A stretch of DNA of 64,000 nt from Microcyclospora pomicola (lineage: Eukaryota; Ascomycota; Dothideomycetes; Capnodiales). Positions 12,359-24,110 of this stretch are shown one piece after another. Position 1 is the first letter of the stretch, and the number at the start of each line of letters is the position of its first letter. The position numbers were made by a program, and so were the translations under genes. Below the pieces are notes generated by a model, which ran no database searches, was not told the origin of the DNA, and was given only the letters and a program-made list of their open reading frames with translations. The stretch is from assembly GCA_002786065.1 (NCBI GenBank), contig NHNY01000027.1:186001-250000 (forward strand). Direction: 5' to 3'.

Positions 12359-15300
12359 CTAGGACATCTTCCTCACCTCTCGCAATGCCCTCTGCATGCC
12401 CTCGAGACGTGCGCGCTCCTTCACAATCGTCTCCTTGGCGAAGCGTCGCAACATCTGCCTGCCACTCTCGCGATGCTCTTCTTGCCAGCTCGCGAGCTCG
12501 CTCGCCACCGTTTGCTGCGTGTAGCTCAACTCACATCCGAGCGTCTCCAGCTCCACCCGCGCTTTGCCAGCCTTGTCCCACGCCTCTCGCGCCACCGCTT
12601 TCTTGGCATCTTCGAACAGGCCGCCAATGTTCGGGGTCCAGCGGTTCGAGCGCGAAATGGATTCCAAAGAGCGCGCCACGTGGCGTTGGGCTTGGTTCAT
12701 GCTGCCGATGAGGTATGCTGGGCGGTTGAGGGCGACCTGGAGCGCGACAGAGGTGGAGTGGATGGAATGCAGGGCGTAGTATAGGCCGGTCCACGGCGAT
12801 GCCTCGCTGGGTTGGAGGGTTTTGCTGTAACGCTCGAACGCGCGGGTGTGCGATTGAGGGAGGAATAATAGAGATGCCACTCGTGTCGAAGCGAGAGTGA
12901 CAGACTCCGCGTAATCATTTACCTGCATGCGAAACCGATTGGTGGCGCGGACGACTTTCTTGGTCGCTTGTGTCACGCCCTTGACTTGGTCGCGCGCGAA
13001 GGCCACGAAACTCTCCACTTGTTGCGTGTCGTTCACAGGCTCGTAATCATCCTTTATGTTATCTTCACGAGCCTCGGCTTTGCGCTTGCTTCGCTCCGAG
13101 AGCATATCAGCATCGATATCTGGTACAAGGAAGAACTCCCAAACCAGCTCATGAGTGGAGAACGTGGCATGAGTCAAAAGGTTGTGCAAAAAGTTGTCGA
13201 GTCGGCGCTGAGTATCGCGGAGGACTGCCCGTGAAGGTTTGGATGGAATCAGAAACGGCGAAGAAAGATTGAATTGCGTCGGTAGCCACGAAGCAGGGCA
13301 CTCGATTGACAGCCATTTAGCAAGGTTCTCGAAGTCGGCCACCGATCGCCGACAAGTGGTGACAGTGATCGTTCCATTGGGATTAGTAGCTCCGGATTTG
13401 AGCACGAATCGTACCGTAGCATCTTCGACGAAGAAAGATCGTACCACAGTCGTACATCTGCCGTCTTTACCTGATGGGAGTGATAGAAGCACAAGATCAT
13501 CGATGCGATTGCGGACATCGTCGTCTTTGGCAAGCTCAACAGCCGTCAGCCCTCTCACGTCCCTCAATGTCACGTCTACCCTCGGATCCCCAAACAAGGC
13601 TCGTACGAGATCGATTCGACCAAATTTACTCGCGACCATCAAAGGCGTAAAGCGCTTATCGTTTGCCGCGTTGACGTCGGAATCGCAGTGGCGCATAAGT
13701 TTGACCGTCAGAGGTGGATCGTTCACTATGTGCAGGAGCGTATTGCCCTTCGCATCGATGTGGTCATCGAGATGTAATCGCTCTCCATCCTCTTGGCTCT
13801 CCGTCGCGTTTGCCATGGCGGTAGATATCATAGAGTGATATTGTTCATGGTCGTAAGATCTGCATAAAGCAAAGAGAGGAGTCTGTCCATTTTTGTCCTT
13901 CAAACGCCACGGCACTTTCTTCCCAAATCGTTGTATCAGATGCGGTTGATGAAAGAGATAGTGAGCGGCGCTACGACCTTGACTATCCTGAACTCCAAGG
14001 AACTGCTCAAGTTGGTCTTGCGATATGTTCTCGTCGAGATAATCAACGAGGTCGTCAGTCATATCCCGATTGCCTGATTGCATGGCAGCACTGAGTAGCG
14101 TCGTACCCTCGTTGTTCATATCGTGTAGGATGAAATCTGCACGAAAGTGTGCAGGAAGATTGAGCAGAAATCTAAGCGCTGCTCGCTGGCCGGCCTCGAC
14201 AGCCATCATAAGTACAGAATTGCCATCAGTGTCTTGCGACTGGACAAGCTTCTCAGACGACAGATCCTCGCTCGAGCTTGTCAGGGAGTCCACACTTTTG
14301 GTTCGGGAGTGTGACCGTGACGAGTATCCAGAAGATATGGACTGGCTCCGTGGTAGGGAGGCCAGCGACACCCGCTTTCGAGTTTTGCTCTGAGACACAT
14401 CGGGAGGTGGCGTAGGAGGTCGCTGGAAGGGGAACACATGCTCTAGTGAGTGATTGACCGATACTGGATCTGAAGTGCCAGTTTCTGCATGAGCTGACTC
14501 TTCGAGCCTCCGGTTATCTGGTGTATCATGTGACTCGATCTCTTCGTCTTCCGATGACAGTACGTTTCCATCTGCGTGACATTCTTCAGCATGTTTTCCT
14601 GCATCAGGCTCAGCCTGCAGAATGACTTCTAACGCCTGTATGTCACCACTTCGAGCAGCCTTCCATAACAGTCTGTTGCGCTTGCTATCCCTCCTCAGCT
14701 GCCCAGAGCTGCTACTGAGATGTGCAAGTACCGCTTCCAAGGTCGCCAATGCATAACCTTGCTCGCCACTTTCGACATCGTCTGTGAAGATGAAATAGCG
14801 CATGTATAGCAGGCGGGAATGCAGGTGTCGCACGCCGCTGCGAATGACTACCACGAGCAACATCGAGACTAAAATGTCAGCATTGATTGTGAGCACAGTA
14901 GAAGGCTTCTCCCCCAGCTCATCTCTGTTTCCGGTTCTGTCACCGACCGGGCTTCCCTCCTCGGTGATTATTTTTTGTGTCGCGAGGAGAATTTCCAGCA
15001 TCTCTTGCGGACTGCTCGCCACCCCCATTCTCTTGAAAATTGCAATGCCCTTGTTCAGCCGAGAAGTAAGCTCCCGTTTCCCCTTGACGCCATCTTCGAT
15101 CGGAATGCCAACTTGACTGATATCAATGTCGGCCATTCTTCGAATCTTGGATTCGAGATCGCCATCTTCCAACTTGCGCACGGCACAGACTCTAGGAAAT
15201 AGTGTCTGATCATGGATTTGTTCCGTCACATAGCGTTCGATCATGCTTTCCACCACTGGGCCCGTGAGTATGGTCGTTTGTCCGAGCAGGGTAAGTTGTG

Positions 15301-16207
15301 ATTTGTCCACCCTCTGGAACAGCTCGATCGCGGTGGAAACAAGAGATTCGAGAGACGCTCTCATTTCATCCTCTTCGGGCTCCAGTTCCAAAGCCGTTGG
15401 GTGAACAGCAGTACTGCCACCAGACAAAGAGGATCGAATGGATGAGCCGCTGACCGACGGAAGCGATGAATGCGAGCTTATTGAAGACCGCCTCGAGCTA
15501 CGCTTCACAACCGGCGTTTCGTTCACCGATACGAACTCTCGTATCGCCTTTTCCAATCCGGGTGTCAACTGTCGCGAAATCAGAGTATACTTGTTTAGCA
15601 AATCCCCAAAGCTCTTGATCTCTTTCTTTTGAAGCGTCGCTACTCCTCCCGTGCTTGCGCCTGCGCTCGAGTTTGCCTCAGATACCTCCGCCAACGACTT
15701 CCTGCGTTCTTGACTCGGCTCATTACTGATCACTGCCGGAGGTATGGAGATGGCCTGGTATGATCCGATCAATGGTCGCGAGATGTAGTATACGAGCCAC
15801 TGTTGGCCATCGGGCGCATCCGGGTAGTAGATCGCATCACTCAATAGCTGCGCCTGGTTGAGCGTCTTGAACCCTTTATTGCTATAAGCGAATGCATCTT
15901 TGACGATCACAGTCCGTCCATTGATGGTTGGATACTGCTTTGCTTTGCTCTTGTTCTCGCGTACATTGCTGCCTTCTTTCGCTCCTGCTCCCGATGGCGG
16001 GATTCCTCCAGGTACGCGGAGGACATGGCTGGCCAAGAAGTCTTCGGTGGCAGCGAGCTCGGCATAGGAGATGTTCGATTCGCGATCTTTAGAGTTTAGA
16101 AGCACGTCGGTTGTAGGAACCAGTAGGATATGATGATTGATCGGCAAGCATTGCTGGGGAAGGGCGCTGCGAAAGAATCCTCGCAGGAATGGGTTAAGTG
16201 GTTGCAT
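12359..16207 (-). CDS. VPS9 domain, ankyrin repeat and PX domain protein
   Basis: A single 1,282-aa open frame with no intron needed. The N-terminal 200 residues (PLNPFLRGFFRSALP, then DAFAYSNKGFKTLNQAQLL) resemble fungal VPS9-ankyrin proteins. Residues about 330-480 look like a VPS9 domain (NADILVSMLLVVVIRSGVRH followed by RYFIFTDDVESGEQGYALAT), the catalytic fold of Rab5-family exchange factors. Residues about 510-900 hold ankyrin-type repeats (DTDGNSVLMMAVEAGQRAAL, DARGNTLLH-like and RFTPLMVASKFGRIDLVRAL). Residues about 925-1040 fit a PX phosphoinositide-binding domain, and the C-terminal 240 residues are helical. By inference it activates a Rab5/Rab21-like GTPase on endosomes, comparable in layout to VARP. 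The two Ser-rich linkers are probably disordered. Confidence 0.8.
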   Translation of the reverse strand: MQPLNPFLRGFFRSALPQQCLPINHHILLVPTTDVLLNSKDRESNISYAELAATEDFLASHVLRVPGGIPPSGAGAKEGSNVRENKSKAKQYPTINGRTVIVKDAFAYSNKGFKTLNQAQLLSDAIYYPDAPDGQQWLVYYISRPLIGSYQAISIPPAVISNEPSQERRKSLAEVSEANSSAGASTGGVATLQKKEIKSFGDLLNKYTLISRQLTPGLEKAIREFVSVNETPVVKRSSRRSSISSHSSLPSVSGSSIRSSLSGGSTAVHPTALELEPEEDEMRASLESLVSTAIELFQRVDKSQLTLLGQTTILTGPVVESMIERYVTEQIHDQTLFPRVCAVRKLEDGDLESKIRRMADIDISQVGIPIEDGVKGKRELTSRLNKGIAIFKRMGVASSPQEMLEILLATQKIITEEGSPVGDRTGNRDELGEKPSTVLTINADILVSMLLVVVIRSGVRHLHSRLLYMRYFIFTDDVESGEQGYALATLEAVLAHLSSSSGQLRRDSKRNRLLWKAARSGDIQALEVILQAEPDAGKHAEECHADGNVLSSEDEEIESHDTPDNRRLEESAHAETGTSDPVSVNHSLEHVFPFQRPPTPPPDVSQSKTRKRVSLASLPRSQSISSGYSSRSHSRTKSVDSLTSSSEDLSSEKLVQSQDTDGNSVLMMAVEAGQRAALRFLLNLPAHFRADFILHDMNNEGTTLLSAAMQSGNRDMTDDLVDYLDENISQDQLEQFLGVQDSQGRSAAHYLFHQPHLIQRFGKKVPWRLKDKNGQTPLFALCRSYDHEQYHSMISTAMANATESQEDGERLHLDDHIDAKGNTLLHIVNDPPLTVKLMRHCDSDVNAANDKRFTPLMVASKFGRIDLVRALFGDPRVDVTLRDVRGLTAVELAKDDDVRNRIDDLVLLSLPSGKDGRCTTVVRSFFVEDATVRFVLKSGATNPNGTITVTTCRRSVADFENLAKWLSIECPASWLPTQFNLSSPFLIPSKPSRAVLRDTQRRLDNFLHNLLTHATFSTHELVWEFFLVPDIDADMLSERSKRKAEAREDNIKDDYEPVNDTQQVESFVAFARDQVKGVTQATKKVVRATNRFRMQVNDYAESVTLASTRVASLLFLPQSHTRAFERYSKTLQPSEASPWTGLYYALHSIHSTSVALQVALNRPAYLIGSMNQAQRHVARSLESISRSNRWTPNIGGLFEDAKKAVAREAWDKAGKARVELETLGCELSYTQQTVASELASWQEEHRESGRQMLRRFAKETIVKERARLEGMQRALREVRKMS

Positions 16208-16734
16208 TCAGGCGGTGAGTGAGTCGTCATGCTGCCATATCTAGCATCATCTTGCGAGCCTTTGCCGTTGCTTGCAAAGTGACCAACGGATGATATAGCT
16301 GATCTAGAGTTGGTATCGACATCAAGAAAGTGTATTTAGAGCTGCGCGGCTCGTGACGTCCGCTCCGTGCACTGTCACATGCAAGACATACATAATCCTT
16401 AGTCATCACCTACACTCCTTGCAGTCACTTCACGGTGAAAAGCATTATTTCACAAAGGACTAGAATATCCTGGCAGAAGCATAACACCTTCTCGTGTCAT
16501 TTCACAGACTATCGGCCGATAAGAAGGAAGCTAAAACCAGCTATCCTGGGACACTGTAGTCGTGTCCATGCCTCAAGTGGTTACATCCACCATCTCGCGG
16601 CACAAGTATCATGCTTAGCATCAGTGCTAGTCGCTTCCCACTCCTAGCAAGCTTCCCATTTGACTCAAATGACCAGCTCATTAAGTCTCTTGAAGTGTAC
16701 TGCATGACGTGGTGGCCTCGTCAATTGACCCTAT
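16208..16734. other. Intergenic between two minus-strand genes
   Basis: It contains the promoter of the VPS9-ankyrin gene and the 3' flank of the coiled-coil gene. No gene is seen. Confidence 0.5.
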
Positions 16735-18173
16735 TCACCATGTAGCAGTAAGCTTGGTGCCTGATGTGACACCCTGTTCGCCTACCATGGCTATATGCGC
16801 CAGCGGCTTTGTTCCTGCTTTCACAACGATGTTCTCACTTTCGAACTGGGTCACGCCAGCTTTGCATCTGATACGACGAATAAGATCGGCTCCGGTCATC
16901 GAAAGGTAAGTTTGGATCTGCCCCGTATAGCCATTCTCTGGGTCACCAATCAGTATCTTGTTCATAGCCAATAGGAGTATCCACTTACGACAGAGGACTT
17001 CCACGGTGTACGGCTCCTGCTGCAGTCCAGTACCGAGGAAATGCCGGCGCTCCCGCTCTTCCTCCAGCCTGTTTAGAAGCACACTTTGGGCATCGCAGAC
17101 TTGCTGTAGACGCTTAACCTCCAAGGCCAGGTGGCGTATTGTGTCGTGAAGAGAATTGGGTTCGTCGTGTGCAACCATCGATGCCGCGTCGTTTCCAGAG
17201 GCAGTAATCTTGCTGTTCGAACGTAGGATCGACGCACTTGGCTTGGGTGTGATGTCACTCCTGGTGGTCCTGTTTGCTGTCAAAGACGGCTCCGCCGACA
17301 AAGCTTCATTCTCGTCATCGGGCATCTCAGCAGCCGCGATTTTATCCGCTGTTGGCACAGTGGGAACTAGGTGTAGATTGGCAGTCGACACTGGAGTCTT
17401 GGAGAAAGAGCAGGCTGGTGGAGTGTCGACTGTTGGGTCATTGCGGATAGCATTGCTTGACGATGGGCCAGATTCCACCTTGCTGCTTGCGAATTGTTCG
17501 TGAGAAGGCCCGCTTGCTTCTTTGTTCTCGTCACCAAGAGACTGAGCTACCTTGGTGACTGCGCGTTTGTGGGGCGGAATGTCGTTGTCAGGAGGTGTGA
17601 CCTTGCGAATCAAAGTCTCTTCACCTTCAGCAAGCACCTTTTCGATACGGTCAAGGCCATAGCCTTGCGCGGCGTTGCCCATCAGAGTAGGAGCAGTCAA
17701 AGGTACACGCGTTACAAGCGTCTGGGGGGGAGTTGCTCTGAATGGTGGCCGCGAGGCACTGCCACGTGAGAAGCTTTTGCTCATCATACGTGCCTCCTGT
17801 CAATCACACACTCGGGTTAGCACATATCTCCCTGATTGAATGACAGACTTACTTCAAGCTGCTCCCGTGAGCCCTTCAAAGATGGACCTGCGAAGATTGG
17901 ATCGTTAGAGACGAACACTGGTGGCGAAGGTCGCAGTATTTGAGGAGACTGTGTGGACGGTGCCTCCGTGATCTCTGGCGTCGATCTGACTGTAGCCTTA
18001 AATGTAGTTGTGAAGGATGGCTGAGATGTCTCGTGCTTTGAGCTCACAGGTGAAAGTGGTGCAACTGAAGGACTCGGTAGTTTTGGCGAGACCACATGCT
18101 GATTTCCACCTGTGCGCATCTGCATGGCCAGTGAAAGCAATGCTGACCGATCTGCATCTCGTGTTGAGGCCAT
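16735..18173 (-). CDS. Coiled-coil hypothetical protein with possible ubiquitin-like C-terminus
   Basis: Exon 1 (18173-17853) and exon 2 (17796-16735) join over a 56-nt GTAAGT...ACAG intron to 460 aa. A further in-frame 51-nt segment at 16938-16988 has GTAAGT and CCCAG ends and is probably also an intron, which would shorten the protein by 17 residues. The first 290 residues are Ser/Thr/Pro-rich and look disordered. A coiled coil follows (LHDTIRHLALEVKRLQQVCD, then LLNRLEEERERRHF). The last 75 residues are compact: LIRRIRCKAGV, then IVVKAGTKPL and SGTKLTATW. That order is reminiscent of a small beta-grasp fold, but this is weak. No family is recognised. Confidence 0.65.
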
Positions 18174-21100
18174 GGCTTCGACGGTGGCGAGGATGAACTG
18201 AGTGAAGAAGGTGAGCGGGTAGAGGCACTCGGTGAAGCAAAATTGAAGTAAGTTGACGCAGACGCGATTGATGTTGTTGTTCCTCCGCGATGCACAACAC
18301 GTGTTATCCTCGCGTGAACTTCGCGTAGTCTTCTGCTACGCCCAGTGAACAAGTTTCGTCGCTCCTACCTTGATCTTGCAATGATCGACTCACCCATATG
18401 AGTGCGAGTTGAACCTTTGCGACCGAAGCTGGGCAACCATGAGCGTGGGATCACTGCGCGAAACATCTCTTCTCCGGTGGATGGTGCGTTCTGCAGCTTG
18501 CCTCAGGACAGATCTGATCCATAGTGAGCAGTCGCACCGCTTCACTGATACTCCCAAGCATCTCGACATGTACATCCATGACATCCTCAGCGACAGGAGC
18601 ATAGCCGACTTGGTGTATTCGAATCACAGGAAAATTTTGGGCACTCCGTCACATCACTGTTGGCGTGGTACGTCAAGCTCTCTTGCTGTGGTTAAATCAC
18701 AACTTAGTCGTTGACGAAGATCTGCTGAGACCAGAGCGTGCATTGGCTGAATATCTGCCCGGGGTCTTGCCGTGACTGTTACCATAGTCGGCATTGCGAA
18801 TCGACGCACCGACCTTCTGAACAGGTCAGACAGCAATCTGAGGTCTTCTGGACTGACATCGATGTGAGACCCGGTGTGAGACTTTGCCGCAACATGAGTT
18901 GCAACCGTCATTGTGCAGCCCGTAGCAGTCAAAGGATTTGAGACCGGATTCTCCAAGCTCCATCGTGTATAGTATGGACAGTAGCAAGCCAAATGTCTGG
19001 TGATCAACGTTCTCGCCTCACAACCTTTCCATCAAACCGGCAGAGGCATCTCGCAGGAATGCTATCTACGATATACATCAGCAGTGTAACAGGAAAAGGA
19101 CGGTCACGCAAGATGCATAGGTACTCAACAATGCCGCACAGCCGAGCGCTCTATGACTTGATGACCAAATCTCCTAGTGAACGAATCTCAGCGCCTAAGT
19201 ACAGTACCCTCAATTTCGCGCGCGGGCGTCCGGACTCTTGTAGTGGACTCCTTTACACCGAATCGTCACGCATACTGTGTCAGCTCGCAGAGCATTTGTT
19301 AACGGCTTACCCGCAACCACAGCAATATAATTTGCGCCTCAGCTATTGCTAGATTAGTCAATGATGGGAACGACAGCCTGATCTGCTTGTTTTGTTCTCT
19401 GGGAGGAATGGCGAGATGGGGCGAGGTTGTCCTGGCCACAGGGAAATAGCTGATAGCGTGGCCTACTACTCACGAGGCTACGCCCTACGACGACCGGAAG
19501 AAGCAAATGCTGCGGGGCTGAGAATCGATCAGTAGCGCGGGAGTCTTGATCGGACTTGACGGAGTTGCTCTGAACGTTTACTATTTTATTCAACAATAGC
19601 TGCAGTCAGTGCATACAGCATGGCGAGCAGGAGCAGAAAACGGTCAGAGCTGATCCAGCTGAGCACGCCGGAAGGTTCATCATACTCCCGGCAAAACATG
19701 CTTCGCCAGTAATGCTCAGAAACTCAGAAGTCCCATTTGAGTGCTGATGGAGAAGCGAGCAGTGCTTATTAGCTTTCCACATAACAGTACCGGCCTTGAT
19801 CGACACGGCTGCATCCCGGCCGATCTTACAAATAGAGTCTGGCCATTGCTCACCGCATATCTGCATCGATGGTACACGAACCTGGACAGAAGATGCAGCA
19901 TTGCACTTCGGAGTGATGCAGGGCTGAGAGGCAGGCGGATCGCGGAGATGTGGAGCAAACCCAGCAGACTTCGCTCTCAATCCAATCTTGTCGACGCTAC
20001 ATCTGGACGGATACTCTTGTGCCGACGTTGGTGACGAAGCTTCCATTGACGGACACCAAACGTGAGAATAGATGTACAATCGAAACACATTCACGAGGGA
20101 CAGTGGCTGATACGAATAGGAGAAGCCACGGAAGGCTGCGACAAGATTCGGATGCCTGGCAAGTCACATCAAATCACTCTGATCCAAGAGAGCCCGCGCT
20201 ACGACTGCCTTATCTTCAAGCAGGAATCTGGAGCAGCTGCCGGCTTTAGCGGAGAGGTAGCAGCTCCCGGACGGCTGAAGCGGAACGCGTAACTCCATGA
20301 TTGTAAGCTTCGGGACTATCTTGCCCGTCACGAAGGATGCAAACTCTCTTTCTAATCTTGTCCGCGAAGGTAAATGCTTGCGACGCCAAGTACAATGCAA
20401 GGTGCAGCATTGTACGATTGTGGGAATGTAAGATAGGCAAGACAGGGCGTATCTCCCATCCTCCTCGGACACCTGTATACATAGAATATAAGGCTCATCA
20501 ATGGCGGGAAGTGGCGCGAGTGGGCTAGCCACGTGGAACGTTCGGAGCCGGCGAATATGGTTCTGACCTCCCGCACCAAAAACTGTCAGCCCTATCGACT
20601 GCCTTCGATCCGGTCGTAAAGCGTCTGGCTGCTCTGGAATGGAAACTCATCGTTCAGATGCGCAATGAAGAATTCGCCGAAGGCTGCGTATCTGCCGTTC
20701 GATTGCGAGCTTCGATCAGGAATTCCTGCGCGGTCAGGACCTACGGGTCCGGTCTGATGGCGTTGCAGGAGGCGTTCCATTCAGCATCCTGAATCGCCAG
20801 AAGGGGTATATATGCTGCGCAGGCGGCGGTGTGGATCCCACGCCTCGCTGAGACTGCGTTCCGCACGAGCCTTACGATCATCAATCATCCTGGCCGACTG
20901 TTGCATGTGTGCCTTCGTGGCAGCCAGATGTGTCGCAGGGCCGTAGGCATGCTGGGTGCATCTCGCCGAGTCTAACCGGCTTGAGTATTAGCCACGGATG
21001 ACAATTTACAGCTACCCACGCTGAAGCACCGATGACCGTGCGTTGTTCGCAGGAGAGCTGAAGCGCAATCCTGGTAAGCTCCAGTGGTCCCGTCTTCGGT

Positions 21101-21791
21101 CTATGTATGTACAATAACGTGCAGCGACTCAATCTTGCACGCCTTGAGCGAGCGGACAGGAGATGTGAAGCCGGGGCTTCCGCACATCGATGGCGACCTG
21201 GATCGGTCTCTATGCGATCCCTGCCTCAGGCTGAGGCTGCGATGTCGAACACGCTGGTTAGCCCCCGACAAATTACACCCCGTACGTATGGGAACATTGC
21301 GTACCCGGTATGACGTCCTTCCTGAGCTGTGGGTGCTGTTGAAGTACCACATCTGGCCGATCTTGACCATAGATCAGTCATGATTACTGTTGCAGCGCTC
21401 AGCTCGTCCGTCGGCGGTCAATCGGAGCTGTATAGCCCCGTAGGTCCGCCGGGACGAATACGCGCGAGGTAGGTTATAGGCCATGCTTGGATGCTAGCCA
21501 AATCCTGCGGAAACGGTCGGCAGCCTGGTAATTCGCGAGGCTATGCTTGCATACGCAGCTGATCCTCGTAAAGTTGGTAAGCCGCTCGGAATCCATGCCT
21601 TGCGAATTGGTACGAGTTTAAATCCTGTAGCAGTGCAGGGGTGGCCTGATGCCATCTCTCCAGAGAGAGATATAACCTAGGGCGATTGCCATCCCGCAGG
21701 TTTCGTCTTCCTGATCTATACATCCACATGTACATCAGCAGTGCTAGCTCTTTCTCCGATTACCGATTGAGTATTGTCAGAGTCGTCTCAG
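18174..21791. other. 3.6 kb gene-poor stretch
   Basis: Both strands show only short open frames (up to about 160 codons) with irregular composition, no motif and no splice-linked continuation. The left end is the promoter of the coiled-coil gene and the right end that of the bZIP gene. No transposon ends or tandem repeats are evident by eye. A long regulatory region, an unrecognised noncoding RNA or an old degraded insertion are all possible. Confidence 0.45.
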
Positions 21792-22799
21792 ATGTATGAC
21801 AGAGCCAGTATGCAGCGATCAAGCAGCTATAGCTATCCCCAATACACGCCATCCTCTCCACCAAAGCAGTACCCGACAGCTCACAGCAAAAGCAGCGCTT
21901 TCAGCGCCAGTGCGAACGCCAACGAAGACTGGACCAAGATCTCTGATCTAGCCGAGCGACGAAGAATCCAGAATAGAATCGCTCAACGTAATTATCGTGA
22001 GTCTGCTATCTTTTGTTCTCCTCAAGGCTGCAGCTGACATTCTGCCAGGCAAGAAGCTGAAGAAGCGCTTGGAGGATTTGGAGAGAAGGGCAGGCTCGAG
22101 CTCAGCCTCGCCCGAGCAGAAGCATGAGGAGCTCCATCAACCAGAAATTATCCAGTCGAATCGGTCAACTGAGTCTGAACTATCTTCATCGCGTTCTCCG
22201 GGTGATCGGAGTCGGCGGGCTCGTACTCCAGAAGTGTTAGGTCAGCAATACGTCCTTCCTGCTGACGACCGGAGCATGTTCTCTCAGCATCACACGCGAC
22301 AAATGTCGACATCCCCGCCGCCCTTTTCGTATTCCTCAGCGCCGTCCACAGACAATTCGCACTATGCGTCATGCCCAACGACGAACAACTACTGTGGTCC
22401 TGGCGGTGGCATAGGCACGCCAGGATACTCTCATCATATCTTGTCATCACACCACAGCGCGTATATTCCCAGCGTGTCAGGTCAAGCGACCAAGCAGGAG
22501 TACTACGGCGACGACGAGATCAGTCCGTTCAGCATGAGCTACGCTTCCATGGCCGGCGTTGATGTCGCTTCCGCGCAGGCCTACCAAGCTGCATATGTGA
22601 GTAACAAACCTCGGCATCCAGCTTCATATCAACGCAGCTCTGCGCCGATAAACCACTGGCCTACGAACGCGGGCTGATGCGCAGGCCATAGTCACCACCG
22701 CCATATGAGTCATTCGATCTTTCCATGGCGGGCTCGTCACCAGAGACTATGTTCCCGCGCACGCCCTCTCCGCCAATATGTCGTTACGCTCGCGCATAA
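21792..22799 (+). CDS. bZIP transcription factor
   Basis: Three exons (21792-21996, 22049-22596, 22692-22799) give 286 aa. Intron 1 (52 nt, GTGAGT...GCTGAC...CCAG) splits the basic region exactly at RNY|R, a typical fungal bZIP intron position. The spliced basic region reads RRRIQNRIAQRNYRKKLKKR, followed by LEDLERRAGSS. It carries the conserved N..[AQ]..R signature that contacts DNA. The zipper is short. The rest is Ser/Pro/Tyr-rich (SPPPYESFDLSMAGSSPE in exon 3), as in activation regions. The ATG at 21,792 starts MYDRASMQRSSSYSYPQ; the frame runs upstream only to a TTG. Intron 2 (95 nt, GTGAGT...ATAG) was chosen because the alternative read-through end has poorer composition. The target genes are unknown. 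Confidence 0.85.
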
Positions 22800-24110
22800 T
22801 GGACGAAACAGTCAAACAAGAATGTCTGACATTATCCCGTCCAGATGTGAGCGTTTTGCTTTCAACGCTGAAATTGGTGTTCAAGTCAACGTGCCTACAG
22901 CAGTACCTCGTGCAACAGAAGATTACTTCGAACGGTCTTGTAATGAGTACGATTGAAGTGGCGTTCCTGCCATCAATTGCGGCATGTCGCATGCCACAAG
23001 CAATGTAGCGCGATCTGCGTGCCAGTCTCGGATTCCACAGCTTCAGCTATCACGACGACAACGCTGCCAGTCAGAAGTAGTACTGAAAGGCTACGAAAAT
23101 GAAGCAGGACAGTGCACATGTATTTCGACCTCAACCGGGCTGCAGGACTGAGAGCGTCAAGGTCGGGCTGAGTAGAGCTGGCCAGGCTCGCAAGAACGGG
23201 AAGCAGGTCTCGGCAAGGGAATGACGGCCATCAGGCTGAACAGCCCACAGCGCAATGTCGTGTTAGGTGGTATACGAGATCCCTGCCGATTCGGCGTTCG
23301 ACGAAGACGGTCTCGCTTGCATGTAACGTGTTTTCGCAAGGCTTACGGATGCGCAGCCCGCTTCCTGCGGACTGCGTTGATCTCGCCGAGAGGCCGAGAG
23401 TCCCGCTCTGCTTTTCTCGCATACCCGTACGTTATGTACTATAGATATGATCGAAACGGATTGTGATAGACCGGCAGGTGTTCGTGTCAGTATGCGAAGC
23501 CCGATCTAGCTTTCGCACGAACACTGTTCTTGCATCAATGTGATCGGCCTTTTTACTACAGTATAACGTCAAGGAAGAAGATAATTTGTTTCTGACTCTA
23601 TTGTGCATGCGAGCGACTGTCCAGAGAGCTCTCTTGCATCTACTAGTTGTTGCTCGAAGATGATATTATGGATCCATCTGTCCGGTATTACTGGCGTGAC
23701 GACGGAATAATGTGCCTGCACTGTTCGCACTCCCGGTATTGACGTAGTGGACAAATGTGGTGAACCGGAGTTCGCATTGTGTAGATACTGCACGATCCTC
23801 CGTCGATGATCCTATAATGATCGAACGGAGAGGACATCCATCGGAATTCACAGCATCAGCCTCAGCCGGATTAAATACGGTATACATCAGAGTCGCCGGC
23901 AGTGCTGGTTCTCAAAGACTTGACGTTGCAGTGCACTCGGCAGCACAATCTTGTTTGGAGACACATCGCGCGGAGCAGCACCAACTTGTTCCATCGAACC
24001 AACACATGCAGCGCTGGTCCTTCTTCCTTTCTGGGGCACATTGATTACATTTCAGGGCGAAGCCACACCGGGATTCCATATATAAAACTAGCGACAGCCT
24101 TCTTTGATTC
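22800..24110. other. Intergenic, no supported gene
   Basis: The 3' flank of the bZIP gene and the promoter of the CIA30 gene. A TATATAAA-like element at about 24,079-24,086 lies roughly 30 bp upstream of the CIA30 ATG at 24,111. No coding evidence. Confidence 0.45.

Noticed and set aside
18654-20094. Open frames of 117 and 162 codons on the minus strand
   Set aside because: Irregular composition, many Cys/His/Trp residues without a pattern, and overlapping frames on the other strand; they look like chance frames.
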